Assembly (NCBI GenBank): GCA_013339895.1
Contig: JABACO010000007.1
Location: 9,319,635 to 9,383,634 of the forward strand
DNA from: Ephydatia muelleri
Lineage: Eukaryota > Porifera > Demospongiae > Spongillida > Spongillidae
Reading direction: 5' to 3'
Length of the DNA stretch: 64,000 nt
A program made the translations under genes and the position numbers. This document shows, piece after piece, positions 21,446 to 32,236 of this stretch; position 1 is the first letter of the stretch; each line of letters opens with the position of its first letter. The notes under the pieces are model-generated. The model was not told where the DNA came from. It made no database searches and saw only the letters and a list, made by a program, of their open reading frames with translations.

Positions 21446-21712
21446 TTGATTGCTATTTGGTTGTTTGATTGCTATTTGGTTGTTTGATTGCTATTTGGTT
21501 GTTTGATTGCTATTTGGTTGTTTGATTGCTATTTGGTTGTTTGATTGCTATTTGGTTGTTTGATTGCTATTTGGTTGTTTGATTGCTATTTGGTTGTTTG
21601 ATTGCTATTTGGTTGTTTGATTGCTATTTGGTTGTTTGATTGCTATTTGGTTGTTTGATTGCTATTTGGTTGTTTGATTGCTATTTGGTTGTTTGATTGC
21701 TATTTGGTTGTT
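21446..21712. repeat. Near-perfect 19-bp minisatellite, 14 copies
   Basis: TGTTTGATTGCTATTTGGT is repeated about fourteen times with almost no variation, implying recent expansion. It abuts the first frame of the relic at 21697-23255. Confidence 0.95.
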
Positions 21713-23255
21713 CGAAGCTGGTCGGTGACATTAGCGTGCTATTGCAGTTTGATTTCAAAGGTTTTATTGCTCAAAAGGGAAAGTCGATTTCCAACGCGGA
21801 CGTTTACGACAAATACATAAAGAGGTTTAAAAGCGATTGGGAGGCTTCAGGGCACTTTATTAGCGATGAAAGCTTACTTTCTGAGGATCAAATAAGCAAG
21901 TTAAAGAAACATTGGTCTAATCGAATGGCCCTGCTGAGAAGGAAGTGGAATAAACTAAATCGAAATAAACGGTCAGAGAAGACAATAGAAACCTTTCTCT
22001 CCTACCAACATAAGGTATTTTACAATCCCTCCACTATAGTTGAAGATGACATCACTATGTCATCTGCTTCATCGCCTGAACAGAATGTGGAAGGTGGAAG
22101 TACTGTTTAAGAAAACGAAGAAGTGCACATGAGGACTGTACCTCTGAGCCCGTTAGATGAACTCAGCCAAAGACACGCAAGGAGGAGAACTGATTCTATA
22201 CTTTATTGAAAGAGGAAGCAGAGAAGCAGATGATAACAGTCACTCAACTTTTGGGATACCTACTTTACAGGGTAAACTACACTCACGATAAGGCGTAGAC
22301 AGAGAGGTTACCTTGGATGAAGCTTTGTATATGCTGTCAACTTATAGGCTGGGCCGATCTGCCTACATAAGTTTTAGACATGATCTGATGCAAAAAGTGG
22401 ACCTACCAGCTCATTATAAACTTATGCAACACAAGAACATGATTATGCCCAGTGTGAGTTCTCCAATTGGAGTGTCAGGGGTCTCTGTAAACCTCTGTGA
22501 ATCTGTTCTGATTCACTTTCAGAGACTTATTGGGATTCTGGGGTTGCAGCCTGGAACATATAGGATGTCTGCAAAGGAAGGTCTTGATGGATCAGAGAGG
22601 CATGCCATCTATGATCAAAAAGGAAATGTTGAGACTCACAACATGATTCTCTGGATGTGGGTACCCTTAGAAGTCTCAAAAGATCTAGATCAAGACCAGC
22701 CTAGCACAAGTCAGAGCAATGTAATATGGACTGATGGATGGATTTGAAATTGATAATGTGGATATCGATACATTGAAGGCTCTTTATGAAAGTTTGGAAA
22801 TTGATGGGGAAGTTTCAAAATCAAGAGGAGATTACAAGGAGCGAATGGGTTTAACTCAAACTCCTATTACATCCTTTAATGTGCATACCATTCCCATTCT
22901 TCATGCGCTCCTGAGGGGTTTAGACTACTGTTTAAAAATAATGTACAAGCTGAATGCAGGAGTGACTGCCTGGAGAGAAAACAAAGAGCAGGCCAGTCGG
23001 GTTAATAAAGCTAAGGAAAGAGTGAGGGCAATAATAAAAGAAAAAATTGGAATGATTATTGACAGGCCTGACAGTGTAGGAGGAGGAACCACAACTACTG
23101 GGAGCACGGCAAGAAAATGTTTGTTTGAGGCAACAAACCGTCAGGTTTTGATAGAGTGTATACCTCTGAAGATCAGATCAGATGGAGAGTGTGATAGAAA
23201 AGTCTTTGATGAATTTATCACTAACCTCTCTGTCATTTTGTGTGGGGCCGTCTGA
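21697..23255 (+). pseudogene. Unrecognised multi-ORF mobile-element-like gene
   Basis: Three plus-strand frames follow one another. 21697-22110 is a basic, helix-rich N-terminus with KSDWEASGHF. 22313-22747 contains STYRLGRSAY and ILGLQPGTYR. 22734-23255 contains PILHALLRGLDYCLKIMY and RPDSVGGGTTTTGSTARK. The second and third overlap by a few codons in different phases, so one frameshift separates them. The TTTTGSTARK segment and its context look like an uncharacterised multicopy invertebrate transposon protein, but I cannot name the superfamily. The break at 22111-22312 could be an intron or decay. It ends abruptly at 23255. Confidence 0.4.
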
Positions 23256-23748
23256 TGATGACGTAGCTGCGTTGTCGGCGTCTGTTGTGGTCAGATTCGG
23301 AGATACATTCGGTTGGTGTGAACGGTAGTGTTGGGCCATTTCATTCCTTGAATTGGAAGGAACGCCACACATGCTACTTACCCAAATTTCTTTAGGAGGG
23401 GTGGGGTAGTGGTTCCTAAAATGGCGGACGAATGCCTTTTCCTCCCAAAAGACAGTAGTGGCATCGTGGAAATTTCAAGGTACTTGGAGGAGGAAATGAC
23501 CTCTTTCAAGTCTCTGCTCGTGTGGAGATAGATGCCATCGTGTGGCGGAGGCGTGTGTGGCTGCCTGATAGTTCTTATTCGGGGAGCGGGCACACACCCT
23601 CTTCCCCAGGGAAAAAACCCTACTGCAGATAGGAAAAAAATAACCAATACGTAGCCACCCACCCAACAATTCACTTATCGACCTCTTTCCCCTGAGGAGA
23701 TACGAGGATTCACCGCGTCAAGAGTCAGTGAGTGGACCCAGTCACGTG
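23256..23748. other. Noncoding, possible retrotransposon 5' UTR debris
   Basis: Contains a GGGAAAAAACCCT and AGGAAAAAAATA stretch (23610-23645) like the sequence near 41665-41700 that precedes a retrotransposon zinc-finger start. No gene is seen. Confidence 0.35.
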
Positions 23749-23864
23749 ATATCGATAGGGACGTGTATGATGCAATTCACGGTGAGCTTGCCTGTATACC
23801 ATACCGCCTTCATCGCAGAGTCATCGCTCACCGTGAATTGCATCATACACGTCCCTATCGATAT
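23749..23864. repeat. Perfect 39-bp inverted repeat with 38-bp spacer
   Basis: Arm 23749-23787 is exactly complementary to 23826-23864. The arm begins ATATCGATAGGGACGTG. It sits immediately after a retrotransposon C-terminal fragment (minus strand). Confidence 0.97.
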
Positions 23865-23869
23865 ACATA

Positions 23870-24025
23870 GCCGTCGCATCAGGATGGCATATTTCCAACC
23901 AATGCGGAGCTTCCTAAGAACCTCCTCATTGGGGGGAAACCAGCTTCCGAGGCTCCCTATCACAAAAGGGAACACTTCCACGCGCTCAAAACGAGTAAGA
24001 AGGGTTTGGCGCGTGGTCACATAGT
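23870..24025 (-). pseudogene. Retrotransposon RLE C-terminal fragment
   Basis: Encodes FERVEVFPFVIGSLGSWFPP, EEVLRKLRIGWKYA and LMRRLC, nearly identical to the end of the copy at 50.9-52.5 kb. It joins without a stop to a different family's pre-RT segment at about 24025, creating a chimeric frame (23742-24161). It is a recombination product, not a gene. Confidence 0.75.
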
Positions 24026-25960
24026 CCGGTCCAGGTGCAGACTGATGTGGCATTTTCTTCAGTACTGCTTTCACCTCCTGCTGTGTTATTCCATTCTCCA
24101 TTGCATCTCCATCTGTGGTCACTGGCCAAGATCCAAGGGGGAGATGGACCTGGTTCATCAAAGTTAGGTATGGAACTTCCTAGTTGTTCAAAGTGATTTT
24201 GGACATCCTGGCAGAGGATCTGGCAGCGCAGAGGCGGTGGTTCCTGTTTAATTTGTTGCGTAGCTTGTTTAGGGCTCTTCCTATACAATTTCTGTATCTG
24301 CCATTTCTCTTATTCTTCTCTCCCGCCCATCAGCTCTATGGGGTCTTCTGTTTGGTTGTGTCGCATTTCTTTGTCTCCACCCCCTCTGACCATTCTTATT
24401 GCCACTTCTGTTACTGCTTTGATGGTCCTTGTTGCAGAGTTCAGATATAACCTTTGCTAGGTCATCAACAGCACTACAGAAGGTCGCCCACTCTTCATCA
24501 TTAAGCAGTGCCATCTCTGTGAGGTGGAGCAGTCTAGACTGGAACAGTGTCTGTGTGTGAACTCTCTCCCTGTTAGTTTGAGATGACTGTTGTGGCTGAT
24601 GATCGTGACGTTGTGGGGTGAAAGGGGGAGCACTGGGGTTGAGCTCGTTTCTCCTGTCTTGTCTTCTTCTTGGCTGAGGCACTCTATAGCTGCTGGTAGT
24701 GATCGTTTGTCTCCTTTCAGGCTGATCTCGTCGTCCAGTGTCAGGATGATTTCTTTCAGCTTGGTAGCCAGACACCCCTGATCTAAACTCCCCTGGTCTA
24801 AGCCCCCCCAATGGCTGCCCTTCCTTCCTGGACTGACCACCCCTTATGGGCTCAACCCTATCTGGAGGATGTCTATTCTGACCACCCTCCATGGACCCCT
24901 ACGATCTCTACCACGCCTCTGAGGCCCTCTCCCATTTGATCCACCATTCCCCAACGATTGCTCACCTCTCCAGGACTGATCAAATCTTGTAGACCCACCT
25001 CTCCCAAAGGGCTGTCTATCTGGCTTTCCCCTTGGAAACCAACAGTCCTGCCCGATCCCTCATTTCTCCAGGACCTGGGCCCACTTGTTCCACCACCCCT
25101 TGACAGAGGCCCCCCCCCCCCCCCCCTCTGAGACTGTTCCCTTCTTACAAGCCCATTACCTTCTGGGTGCCTATCCTCCCCGGGTTGAGAGCTCTCAACC
25201 ATACGCTGACCCTCCCCAACAGGGTTGGTCCCTCCCATGGGTCTATCGTCTCTAGCCCCTTGTACATTGATGTGGCTTAGTTCTTCTTGTAGGTTCGGAA
25301 CAGGATCATCTGTCTCAACACACTGCCTGATGTGAGGTAGATAAGGTGGTGGTAGTAGTAGTATTTACTGTTGTCTCAATCAGCAGGTGTGTTGGGTTGG
25401 GAACTGGTGTCACCGGCGATGATAAGGAGGATTCCATGTTGTTATTATTGCCTGTCGGTAAAGTCCAGTCTTAACCTCTCAAAGCTTATTGACTCCTGTG
25501 AGACCGGAGGTACAGGTTGACTCTCCAGAGCCAGTGGAATGAGTGGTGTATGTTGGCTAGAAGTATTCTCGATCCTTTCATCTTCTTTTGTAGGTTGGTG
25601 CACTGGCTCTAAGGACGGCAATAGGTGTAGTGGCAGAGGTGCTCTCAACAATTCAACCAACTTATCAGCTTTATTCAATAAGGTGGACTGGGCACCAGGT
25701 TGAGCATAGTGATGTGTGAGGCTCTCCACAAAACGCTCACAATCGCTAGAATCAATCTCTGTGGTAGTGGTGGGTGAGAGAGTCTTGTTGGAGGCTACAG
25801 AGCTTGGGGAAGAGTGGCAACTTGATGTTTCTACTGATGTTGGCTGAGAAGACGATTCTAGTGCAGGGGCACCGTAGTCATACCTCACCTGATGAGAAGA
25901 AGAGGGTTGAAAGACTACGACTGAATGCGTGGCACTACACCCAGCCAGCAATCATTGGAT
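24026..25960 (-). pseudogene. Retrotransposon N-terminal region, second family
   Basis: Several minus frames cover it: 25951-25445 (Ser/Pro-rich), a low-complexity Gly/Arg-rich part around 25238-24873, 24892-24281 (Gln/Arg/Asn-rich with LLNDEEWATFCSAVDDLA) and 24288-24030. The last reaches ITQQEVKAVLKKMPHQSAPG, which is RT motif 0/1. No zinc finger was seen. A run of C at about 25112-25127 and other indels break the frame. The piece is the N-terminal part of an RLE-type element whose RT was lost at the chimeric junction near 24025. Confidence 0.6.
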
Positions 25961-26335
25961 GAGAGGGGGAAAATACACTACCTTTGCCGAGTACCGCTTT
26001 GCCCTGAAGGCCCGCCTAAATCTCCTGCCAACAAGAACAGTCAGGAAGAGATCTGGGGAGCTATAATTGTCACCTTGAGCAGGAAACTCTCGCCCACATG
26101 ATCAATCATTGTCCCCCTCATGTGGGTCTAATGAGGACCCACCATAACAACATCCTGAAGCGACTGGCAAATGCTGTTCCTCTGTCAAAGGGTGCAAGAT
26201 CTTGAAGCAGGTAGTACCCGGGGACAATATGGCCCTCAGACCTGACCTGATTATCCTCAATGAGGATAGAGCGGAAGCCTTCATAGTGGATGTGACAGTT
26301 CCATTTGAGGGTGAGGAGGTCTTGGATAAGCGATT
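25948..26335 (+). pseudogene. CCHC-RLE fragment, same family as the U2-adjacent copy at 46 kb
   Basis: Encodes NHWMRGGKYTTFAEYRFALK, a degraded CCHC (CHLEQETLAHMINHC), then LRPDLIILN...AFIVDVTVPFEGE, a complete RLE RPD...D core. One in-frame stop and a shift are present. It is fused at about 26335 to mid-spacer U2-array sequence through a shared GGATAAGCG, so its own 3' end and the U2 3' piece are missing. It starts at a junction with the oppositely oriented N-terminal fragment. Confidence 0.7.
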
Positions 26336-26816
26336 TACACAGCCTTGGAAACGCGTGATTAGCACGTATACATTTATCATCACCCAGCTCACCTTACGTC
26401 GTGATGTAGGAAGGTCCAATCTTCCAACATATACATGGTCATTCAGTTGTGCATGCATGCATGCACGCAAGTCGCATACAGTTCGACAAAGGCAAATGAA
26501 AGACGTGCACTGTCTGTACTTGCACTCGGCTCCTTTTCGCGTTCACCTGATGCAAATTAATTGATACGTCTCGTCATCGTCGATCTTCACTGTCATGCCG
26601 CACGACTGCATGGCCTTTTCTTATTTCATTTGTTATTAGACGACGGTGCAGCCTTCGGTGGACTGCCTCCAGTGATGCGCCGCGTACGACATTGATCAAA
26701 CACAGTAGCAGTGATGGTGACCATTCACCCGATGTTCCAACAGACGCTGATCCTGCATGTTCCTTCGCTGCAACAGTTACTACTAGCTCATTGCTAGGAC
26801 TATATTCTTTTCCGTT
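26336..26816 (+). other. U2-array spacer fragment, left of pb2
   Basis: Closely matches the complement of about 45170-44830 and parts of 53290-53590, for example CGACTGCATGGCCTTTTC. It is the spacer between U2 genes, oriented so that U2 transcription would be rightward. It continues at 30909 after the pb2 insertion. Confidence 0.8.
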
Positions 26817-26834
26817 TAACCCTATAACGGCCAT

Positions 26835-26896
26835 AAGCGTATTTATACGCTTAAACATTAGGTAACGGCACGGCCGTAAGCGTATTTTTACGCGCG
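26835..26896. repeat. Imperfect palindromes near the pb2 left end
   Basis: TAAGCGTATTTATACGCTTA at 26835-26854 and a second version, TAAGCGTATTTTTACGCGC, from 26878. They lie 14 and 57 bp inside the terminus. Confidence 0.75.
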
Positions 26897-27202
26897 TCAA
26901 TATTAAGAGCTATTTGAATTGTGGCGTAGACAACGCGTTACTGATCGTGGTTATTGCAATACAAACACGTAGTACAGAGGTTTGCATTTGTTCTAAATGG
27001 TTCTTTCGTCAAAAAAAACGTACGTAACGGTAGACTTAGGGGTTACCAAAGTATTCACTAAGCGGGACAAGCAGCAGGTATTACATAGTGCGGTTTGTTT
27101 GTACACGCAAGTCGGCAGGCGGCTGTAATCTCGGATCTGTTTATCTACATCTCCCATAAGTGCAGGTAGGTAATATATTCATGCAACACCATAAATATAT
27201 TC

Positions 27203-29185
27203 ATGCAACACAATAAAAACACCTTAGAAATGGCTATGAGATTTAGCATTGCACAAGTGCTGGCAATGCTTGAGAATGATGACATCAATGGCGACGAAGA
27301 TGTGCCAATGATGCCAGGTAGTGACGATGAGTTTGGGAGCGAGGGTAGTGGTGATGAACTTCTGGATGACATGGGTGAGGAGGATGTGCATACCACTTCT
27401 GAGGTCTGTGCAGGTGAGGAGGGGGAGCAAAATGGCAGCGAAGATGAGTTCCACCACCAGAACTATTTCGATGACATGGGTGAGGAGAATGTGCAAACCA
27501 CTTCTGAGGCTTCTGCTGGTCTGCGGGAGCAAAGCAATAGCGTTCACCTGGAGAACACACTCCCTCAAAGTACCAATGTTACGCATGATGGTGCACAGGC
27601 CTCAAATGTACCTCAAAGGTGGTCATCCTCGTTTACACCAATAGCCGTAACCCCATTCAGCAATCCTGTTGGTCCAACATTCACTGTGGGGGAGGATGCA
27701 GGAGAGATATTCAACCATTTCTTTACTGACTCCCTAATTGACCACATTGTGATACAAACAAACAAGTATGCCCAAGAAACAATGGAGCCTACCAAGTTCC
27801 TAAAGTGGAAGAGTGTCACGACAGAAGAACTGAGGGCATATTTTGGCTTCATGATCTTGATGGGCCTGGTGAGAATGCCAGAGTTGGAGGACTATTGGAA
27901 GTTGGATCCAGTGTTCAATTATCCACCAATTGCTAGCAGAATATCTAGGAATAGATTCAAGGAAATATCTAGATTCCTACACTTTGCAGACAATCAATCA
28001 CTAGTAAATCGAGGCGAACCTGGTTTTGACAGACTGGGAAAAGTCAGGCCAGTGATTGAGGAAATCAGCAAATCTCTGCTTCACAACTATGATGTGTCAA
28101 GAGACGTAGTGGTAGATGAAGCTATGATCCCGTTTAAAGGTCGATCATATCTGAAGCAATATCTCCCAAAAAAGCCTGTCAAATGGGGGATAAAGGCATG
28201 GTGTTTGGCTGATAGCCACAATGGGTATGTTCAGAAAGTGGATGTATATGCAGGCAAGACCATGGGGGAACGAAAAGATTGGAACATGGGTGAGCAAGTT
28301 GTCCTGGATCTAACTTACCACTTGCGAGGAAAGTACCACCATGTGTACTGCGACAACTTTTTCACATCTAGTCGTCTCTTAGAGGAGCTCCTTGCCAACG
28401 GCATATACGGTTGTGGCACGGTCCGTCAAAATACCAAAGGTTATCCTGCGCACCTAAAGATGTCGGGAAAAGGAAAGCGAGCCCAAAGGAAACTTGGGCT
28501 TATCAACAGGTTAGATTTTTAAAATTTAAACATACTCTGCTTTATAGTTATGTCTTGGTTTTGCAGAGGTGACATGGTAGCACAACAGCAGGGGCCACTG
28601 GTGTCCACAGTGTGGTTAGATACCAAACCAGTGACAATGATGGCGACAAACTGTCAACCAGGAGAAACATCTACTGTAAAAAGAAAGGCATCAGATGGAA
28701 GTAAAGCAGACGTGAGGTGCCCAACAACCGTAACAGCATACTCCCAATGCATGCATGGTGTCGACTACAACGACCAGTTGCGCCAGTATTATTCAGTACC
28801 TACAAAATGCCGTAAATACTACAAGTATATATTTTGGTTCTTGTTTGAACTGGCTTCAACAAACAGTTATATACTAATGAAGCAATATACGTCTACAACT
28901 ATGGCACTGAAGGACTATAGGGAAAATCTGGCCAAAAGCCTCATCGGGACCTACAATTCTAGGAAACGACCTGGGCGCATACCGTTACAGCCAATGCAAG
29001 TTGCTGAGGTACACTTCCCCAAAAAATTCAAAAAAGAGGGTCAAGTGAAAGCAGCAAGGTGTGATAGATGCCAAAAATTGGGTAGAAGGAAAGAAACAAC
29101 GTGGTTCTGTTACAAGTGCAAAGTACATCTATGCCACACTGGTGAAGATGATACAGACTGTTTTTTAATATACCATGATAAGTAA
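27203..29185 (+). CDS. piggyBac transposase (DDE_Tnp_1_7), one 57-bp intron
   Basis: Exons are 27203-28509 and 28567-29185. The intron 28510-28566 has GT...TTTTGCAG ends, and splicing joins LIN-R-GDMVAQQQ in frame. The product is about 641 aa; a second in-frame ATG at 27230 could be the true start. The N-terminus is acidic with two near-repeats (DDMGEEDVHTTSE and DDMGEENVQTTSE). Catalytic Asp residues are visible in VVVDEAMIPFKGR, VYCDNFFTS and GVDYNDQLRQYY. The C-terminus has the Cys/His zinc finger (RCDRCQKLG, CYKCKVHLC). No stop or frameshift is seen after splicing, so it may encode an active nuclear enzyme that excises and integrates at TTAA. Confidence 0.9.
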
Positions 29186-29407
29186 ACATTATGCACATCA
29201 TAATACACTACATAACCAGTTTCATAGCCTGTTCCCATGCATGTATATCTCATTCATTTACATATATGTTTTCAATACCATTCAGTAGATAGAACATTCA
29301 TTTTCCTAACAACTTTAAGTTGCACCTAAATAATGTCTTTATTGACAAGTTGAATCACAGGTACAAACAACTACTTACGACAGCTTCTTACAGCACTGCA
29401 TGGCGTT

Positions 29408-30150
29408 ATGCACAGGAACCTTGGGAGGAGACAGTCAGGGCATTGGCCAGGAGATGTGGCAGTACTCACAACGACCTGGGAGGAGATAGTCAGGGCACTG
29501 GCCAGGAGATGTGGCAGTACTCACAGGGACCTGGGGAGGAGACAGTCAGGGCATTGGCCAGGAGAGGTCGCAGTACGCACAGGGGCCTGGGGAGGAGACA
29601 GTCAGGGCACTGGCCAGGAGAGGTTGCGGTATGCACGAGGACCTGGGGAGGAGACAGTCAGGGCACTGGCCAGGAGAGGTCACAGTACTTACAGGGACCT
29701 GGGGAGGAGACAGTCAGGGCATTGGCCAGGAGATGTGGCAGTACTCACAGGGACCTGGGGAGGAGACAGTCAGGGCACTGGCCAGGAGAGGTCACAGTAC
29801 TTACAGGGACCTGGGGAGGAGACAGTCAGGGCATTGGCCAGGAGATGTGGCAGTACTCACAGGGACCTGGGGAGGAGACAGTCAGGGCACTGGCCAGGAG
29901 ATGTGGCAGAACTCACTGGGACCTGGGGAGGAGACAGCCAGTACGCACAGGGACCTGGGGAGGAGACAGTCAGGGCACTGGCCAGGAGATGTGGCAGAAC
30001 TCACAGGGACCTGGGGAGGAGACAGCCAGTACGCACAGGGACCTGGGGAGGAGACAGTCAGGGCACTGGCCAGAAGATGTGGCAGAACTCACAGGACCTG
30101 GGGATGAGCAAGTCAGGGCACTGGCCAGGAGATGTAGCAGTATGCATGTA
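29408..30150. repeat. 56-bp minisatellite inside pb2, about 13 copies
   Basis: The unit contains GGGACCTGGGGAGGAGACAG, then TCAGGGCACTGGCCAGGAGA and a variable TGTGGCAGTACTCACA. Two units are shortened to ACAGCCAGTACGCAC. It lies between the transposase stop and the right terminus. Open frames spanning it in three phases are artefacts. Confidence 0.95.
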
Positions 30151-30908
30151 GATCAGTGCAGATCAGTTTTATAGTACAGAACATATTGCAGCGGTAACTA
30201 TATATATAATTCTGAAGCTAAAAGGATATCTTACTAGGATATGCCGCTGTACAAACGGTGCGTGACATTATTATCTAAGCAATACAAAACATACCTATAC
30301 TGTCTGGTCATACTGTCTGTGTTTGAGCACCAAAACATAGGCAAACCGCATCGATGACCTAAGCAAAAGACAACAAAACGTGACAAAACAGCGTCTACGA
30401 TGAACTTAGACCACACAAGCACCTCTATTATAGTGAAAAAGTCTCACGCTGACAAATAAAGCCTATACAAACCCAAGTAATCATTCATTCATCGGGTGGG
30501 CTACTATTAGAATCGCTAGAACACAACGACAACCATATCATAACAAATCAAAACGCACAATAGACAGTGTAATTCTACACAAGAAGGATAGGTAACAGGT
30601 TGAAAAACACTACGAAGCACTTTTTTGTAGTCCAACTGCTACTAGGTAGACAAAACGAGAGCGCGCGTGAAAGACACATTTCGTACTACAAATTAGTAAT
30701 TTAGAAAAACGGGTCACAACGATCAATTCATGGAAATACATTGCTAAAACATACTTTAAGACATCCACGGTGAATTTCAGCCAGTACACTAACGAATATG
30801 CGAGTTCCAAAGTGATTGCCGCGCACGCCATAACTTTCAAAACTCTAAAAAATAATTTGGCCGGAAGGTCACATTACGTAGATTTTAATTTGACCGTTAT
30901 AGGGTTAA

Positions 30909-31218
30909 TTCGTTCTCAATTCATGCATGTATTATACACATTCATCTTGTAGTGATGCAAGTGTTTGCAATTGGTCACGACTGCTTGTGTTGACGACCAC
31001 ACCATCTGGGGTCGACACGCATGCAGCACACCTGTATACACTGCCTGCACTCGCAGAGGCATACATGCATATGCTTGTGAGGGCCGGTGCATGTGTGTGC
31101 AGCACCAAAGGAAACTGGCATGGTGGAACATGGAGAAAGAGGACACATCACCCGGAACCTTTGTCCAGCTGTATCATACACAAACCAAGGATGAAGCCAG
31201 ATCAAAGAGAAACAGGTT
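30909..31218 (+). other. U2-array spacer fragment, right of pb2
   Basis: Continues the spacer interrupted at 26817. It matches the complement of about 44785-44470 and 44240-44120, including GTCACGACTGCTTGTGTTGA. It ends at 31218 in a junction with a retrotransposon, so no U2 promoter or U2 5' end follows. Confidence 0.8.
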
Positions 31219-32226
31219 GATCCTGAATAGCAGCCCTCATAGCCTTACATTTAAGGCTCTTCTTGTTAGGGCCAAACACTCTGTCGGCCACTTTGATCTC
31301 CTTTTGATGTCAGGTTGATGTTGGCCTGACAGAGCTGTATGGACACTCTCACCCTGCTCCACAGGGACCTGATGTTGCCCGGTCTACCTTCACCCCTCTG
31401 TGGGGGACTGTTGCAGAAATCTTGAGGGGATAGTGTGCCCTGCGACCTCTTTCTTGCAGTAGCACTTAGAGCATTGAGAGCTACAACAGACACTATGGGG
31501 TCCTTGTTCAGTGATAGTAGGTGATAGGTGGTGGATACTCCATAAATGTGTACCTCATCCTCGATTCTTGGGAGGCCCAGGCCCCCAGCACGCCAAGGGG
31601 AGTATAGGAAGGCATCCGTTGTCCTCCTAGGGAGCTTAATGTTGGTTTTACAAGGGATCTTACCTTAACGTCCAGGGACCTGGCCCAACCAAGAGAAGGA
31701 AGTTGATTCTGCATGGAGTAGACTAGACGCGGTTTGGCAAACCTGTGTATTGCGTCCAGTTTCTGCCAATCAGTTAGGTCAGACCTTGTGATGACTTCCA
31801 TGTCTTTGATGAAATCATCTCCCTGTTTGGCCATGTCAGGGGTGGAGTTGGCTCCTGCCTTCACACCCAGATACTTGTATCTGTCCTCCCAAGCCATGAC
31901 TGGTACCACCGTCTCTCCTAGGTGGAAAGGCTGGTTTTTTTACCCTTTGACGTGACCGGTACGACCGCTCCAGTGATAGTGACGCACACTTTCTTGGGGA
32001 GAAAGACAGACTGGCCCACTTGCTTGCTCTATAGATTGTACCGAGCATTGCCTGCATTTTGTCAGGAGTGGAGGACTATATGCAAAGATCGTCTGCATAT
32101 GCCAGGGTTTTGATGACTGAGTTTGCCATCTTGTACCGTGCTCCCTCCGCCCCTTCTGCAGCTCGAATAAGGACCTCCATAACTAGGTTAAAAAGGATTG
32201 GGCTAAGGGGACAGCCCTGTTTGACT
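31219..32226 (-). pseudogene. RT fragment, second retrotransposon family
   Basis: From KQGCPLSPILFNLVMEVL the minus strand reads through an intact YADD (LAYADDLCI, then a stop), a finger region with FSPRKCASLSL, WEDRYKYLGVKAGA and LTDWQKLDAI. It ends in SLWSRVRVSIQLCQANINL, a block shared with the 46-kb copy (SLWSRVRVSLQLCQTTINL). Several stops and shifts make it dead. Its upstream side is cut at a TTAA (32233-32236) followed by a piggyBac-like end. Confidence 0.8.
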
Positions 32227-32236
32227 CCTCTTTTAA

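Larger units (their letters stand above)
26821..30904 (+). mobile_element. piggyBac element pb2, with TTAA duplications and a paralogous empty site
   Basis: TTAA at 26817-26820 and 30905-30908 flank ends CCCTATAACGG (left) and its complement (right). The paralogous spacer near 44790 (minus strand) shows the uninterrupted sequence CCGTTTAATTGG, an empty site with a single TTAA. The element holds a spliced transposase gene (27203-29185), a 56-bp minisatellite beginning ~220 bp after its stop (29408-30150) and imperfect palindromes at the left end. At 4084 bp it is the best-preserved DNA transposon of the window and could be autonomous. 30160-30900 is noncoding. Confidence 0.95.

Noticed and set aside
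29320..30174. Three parallel plus-strand frames of about 200-284 codons
   Set aside because: They span the 56-bp minisatellite in every phase and have no non-repeat domain.
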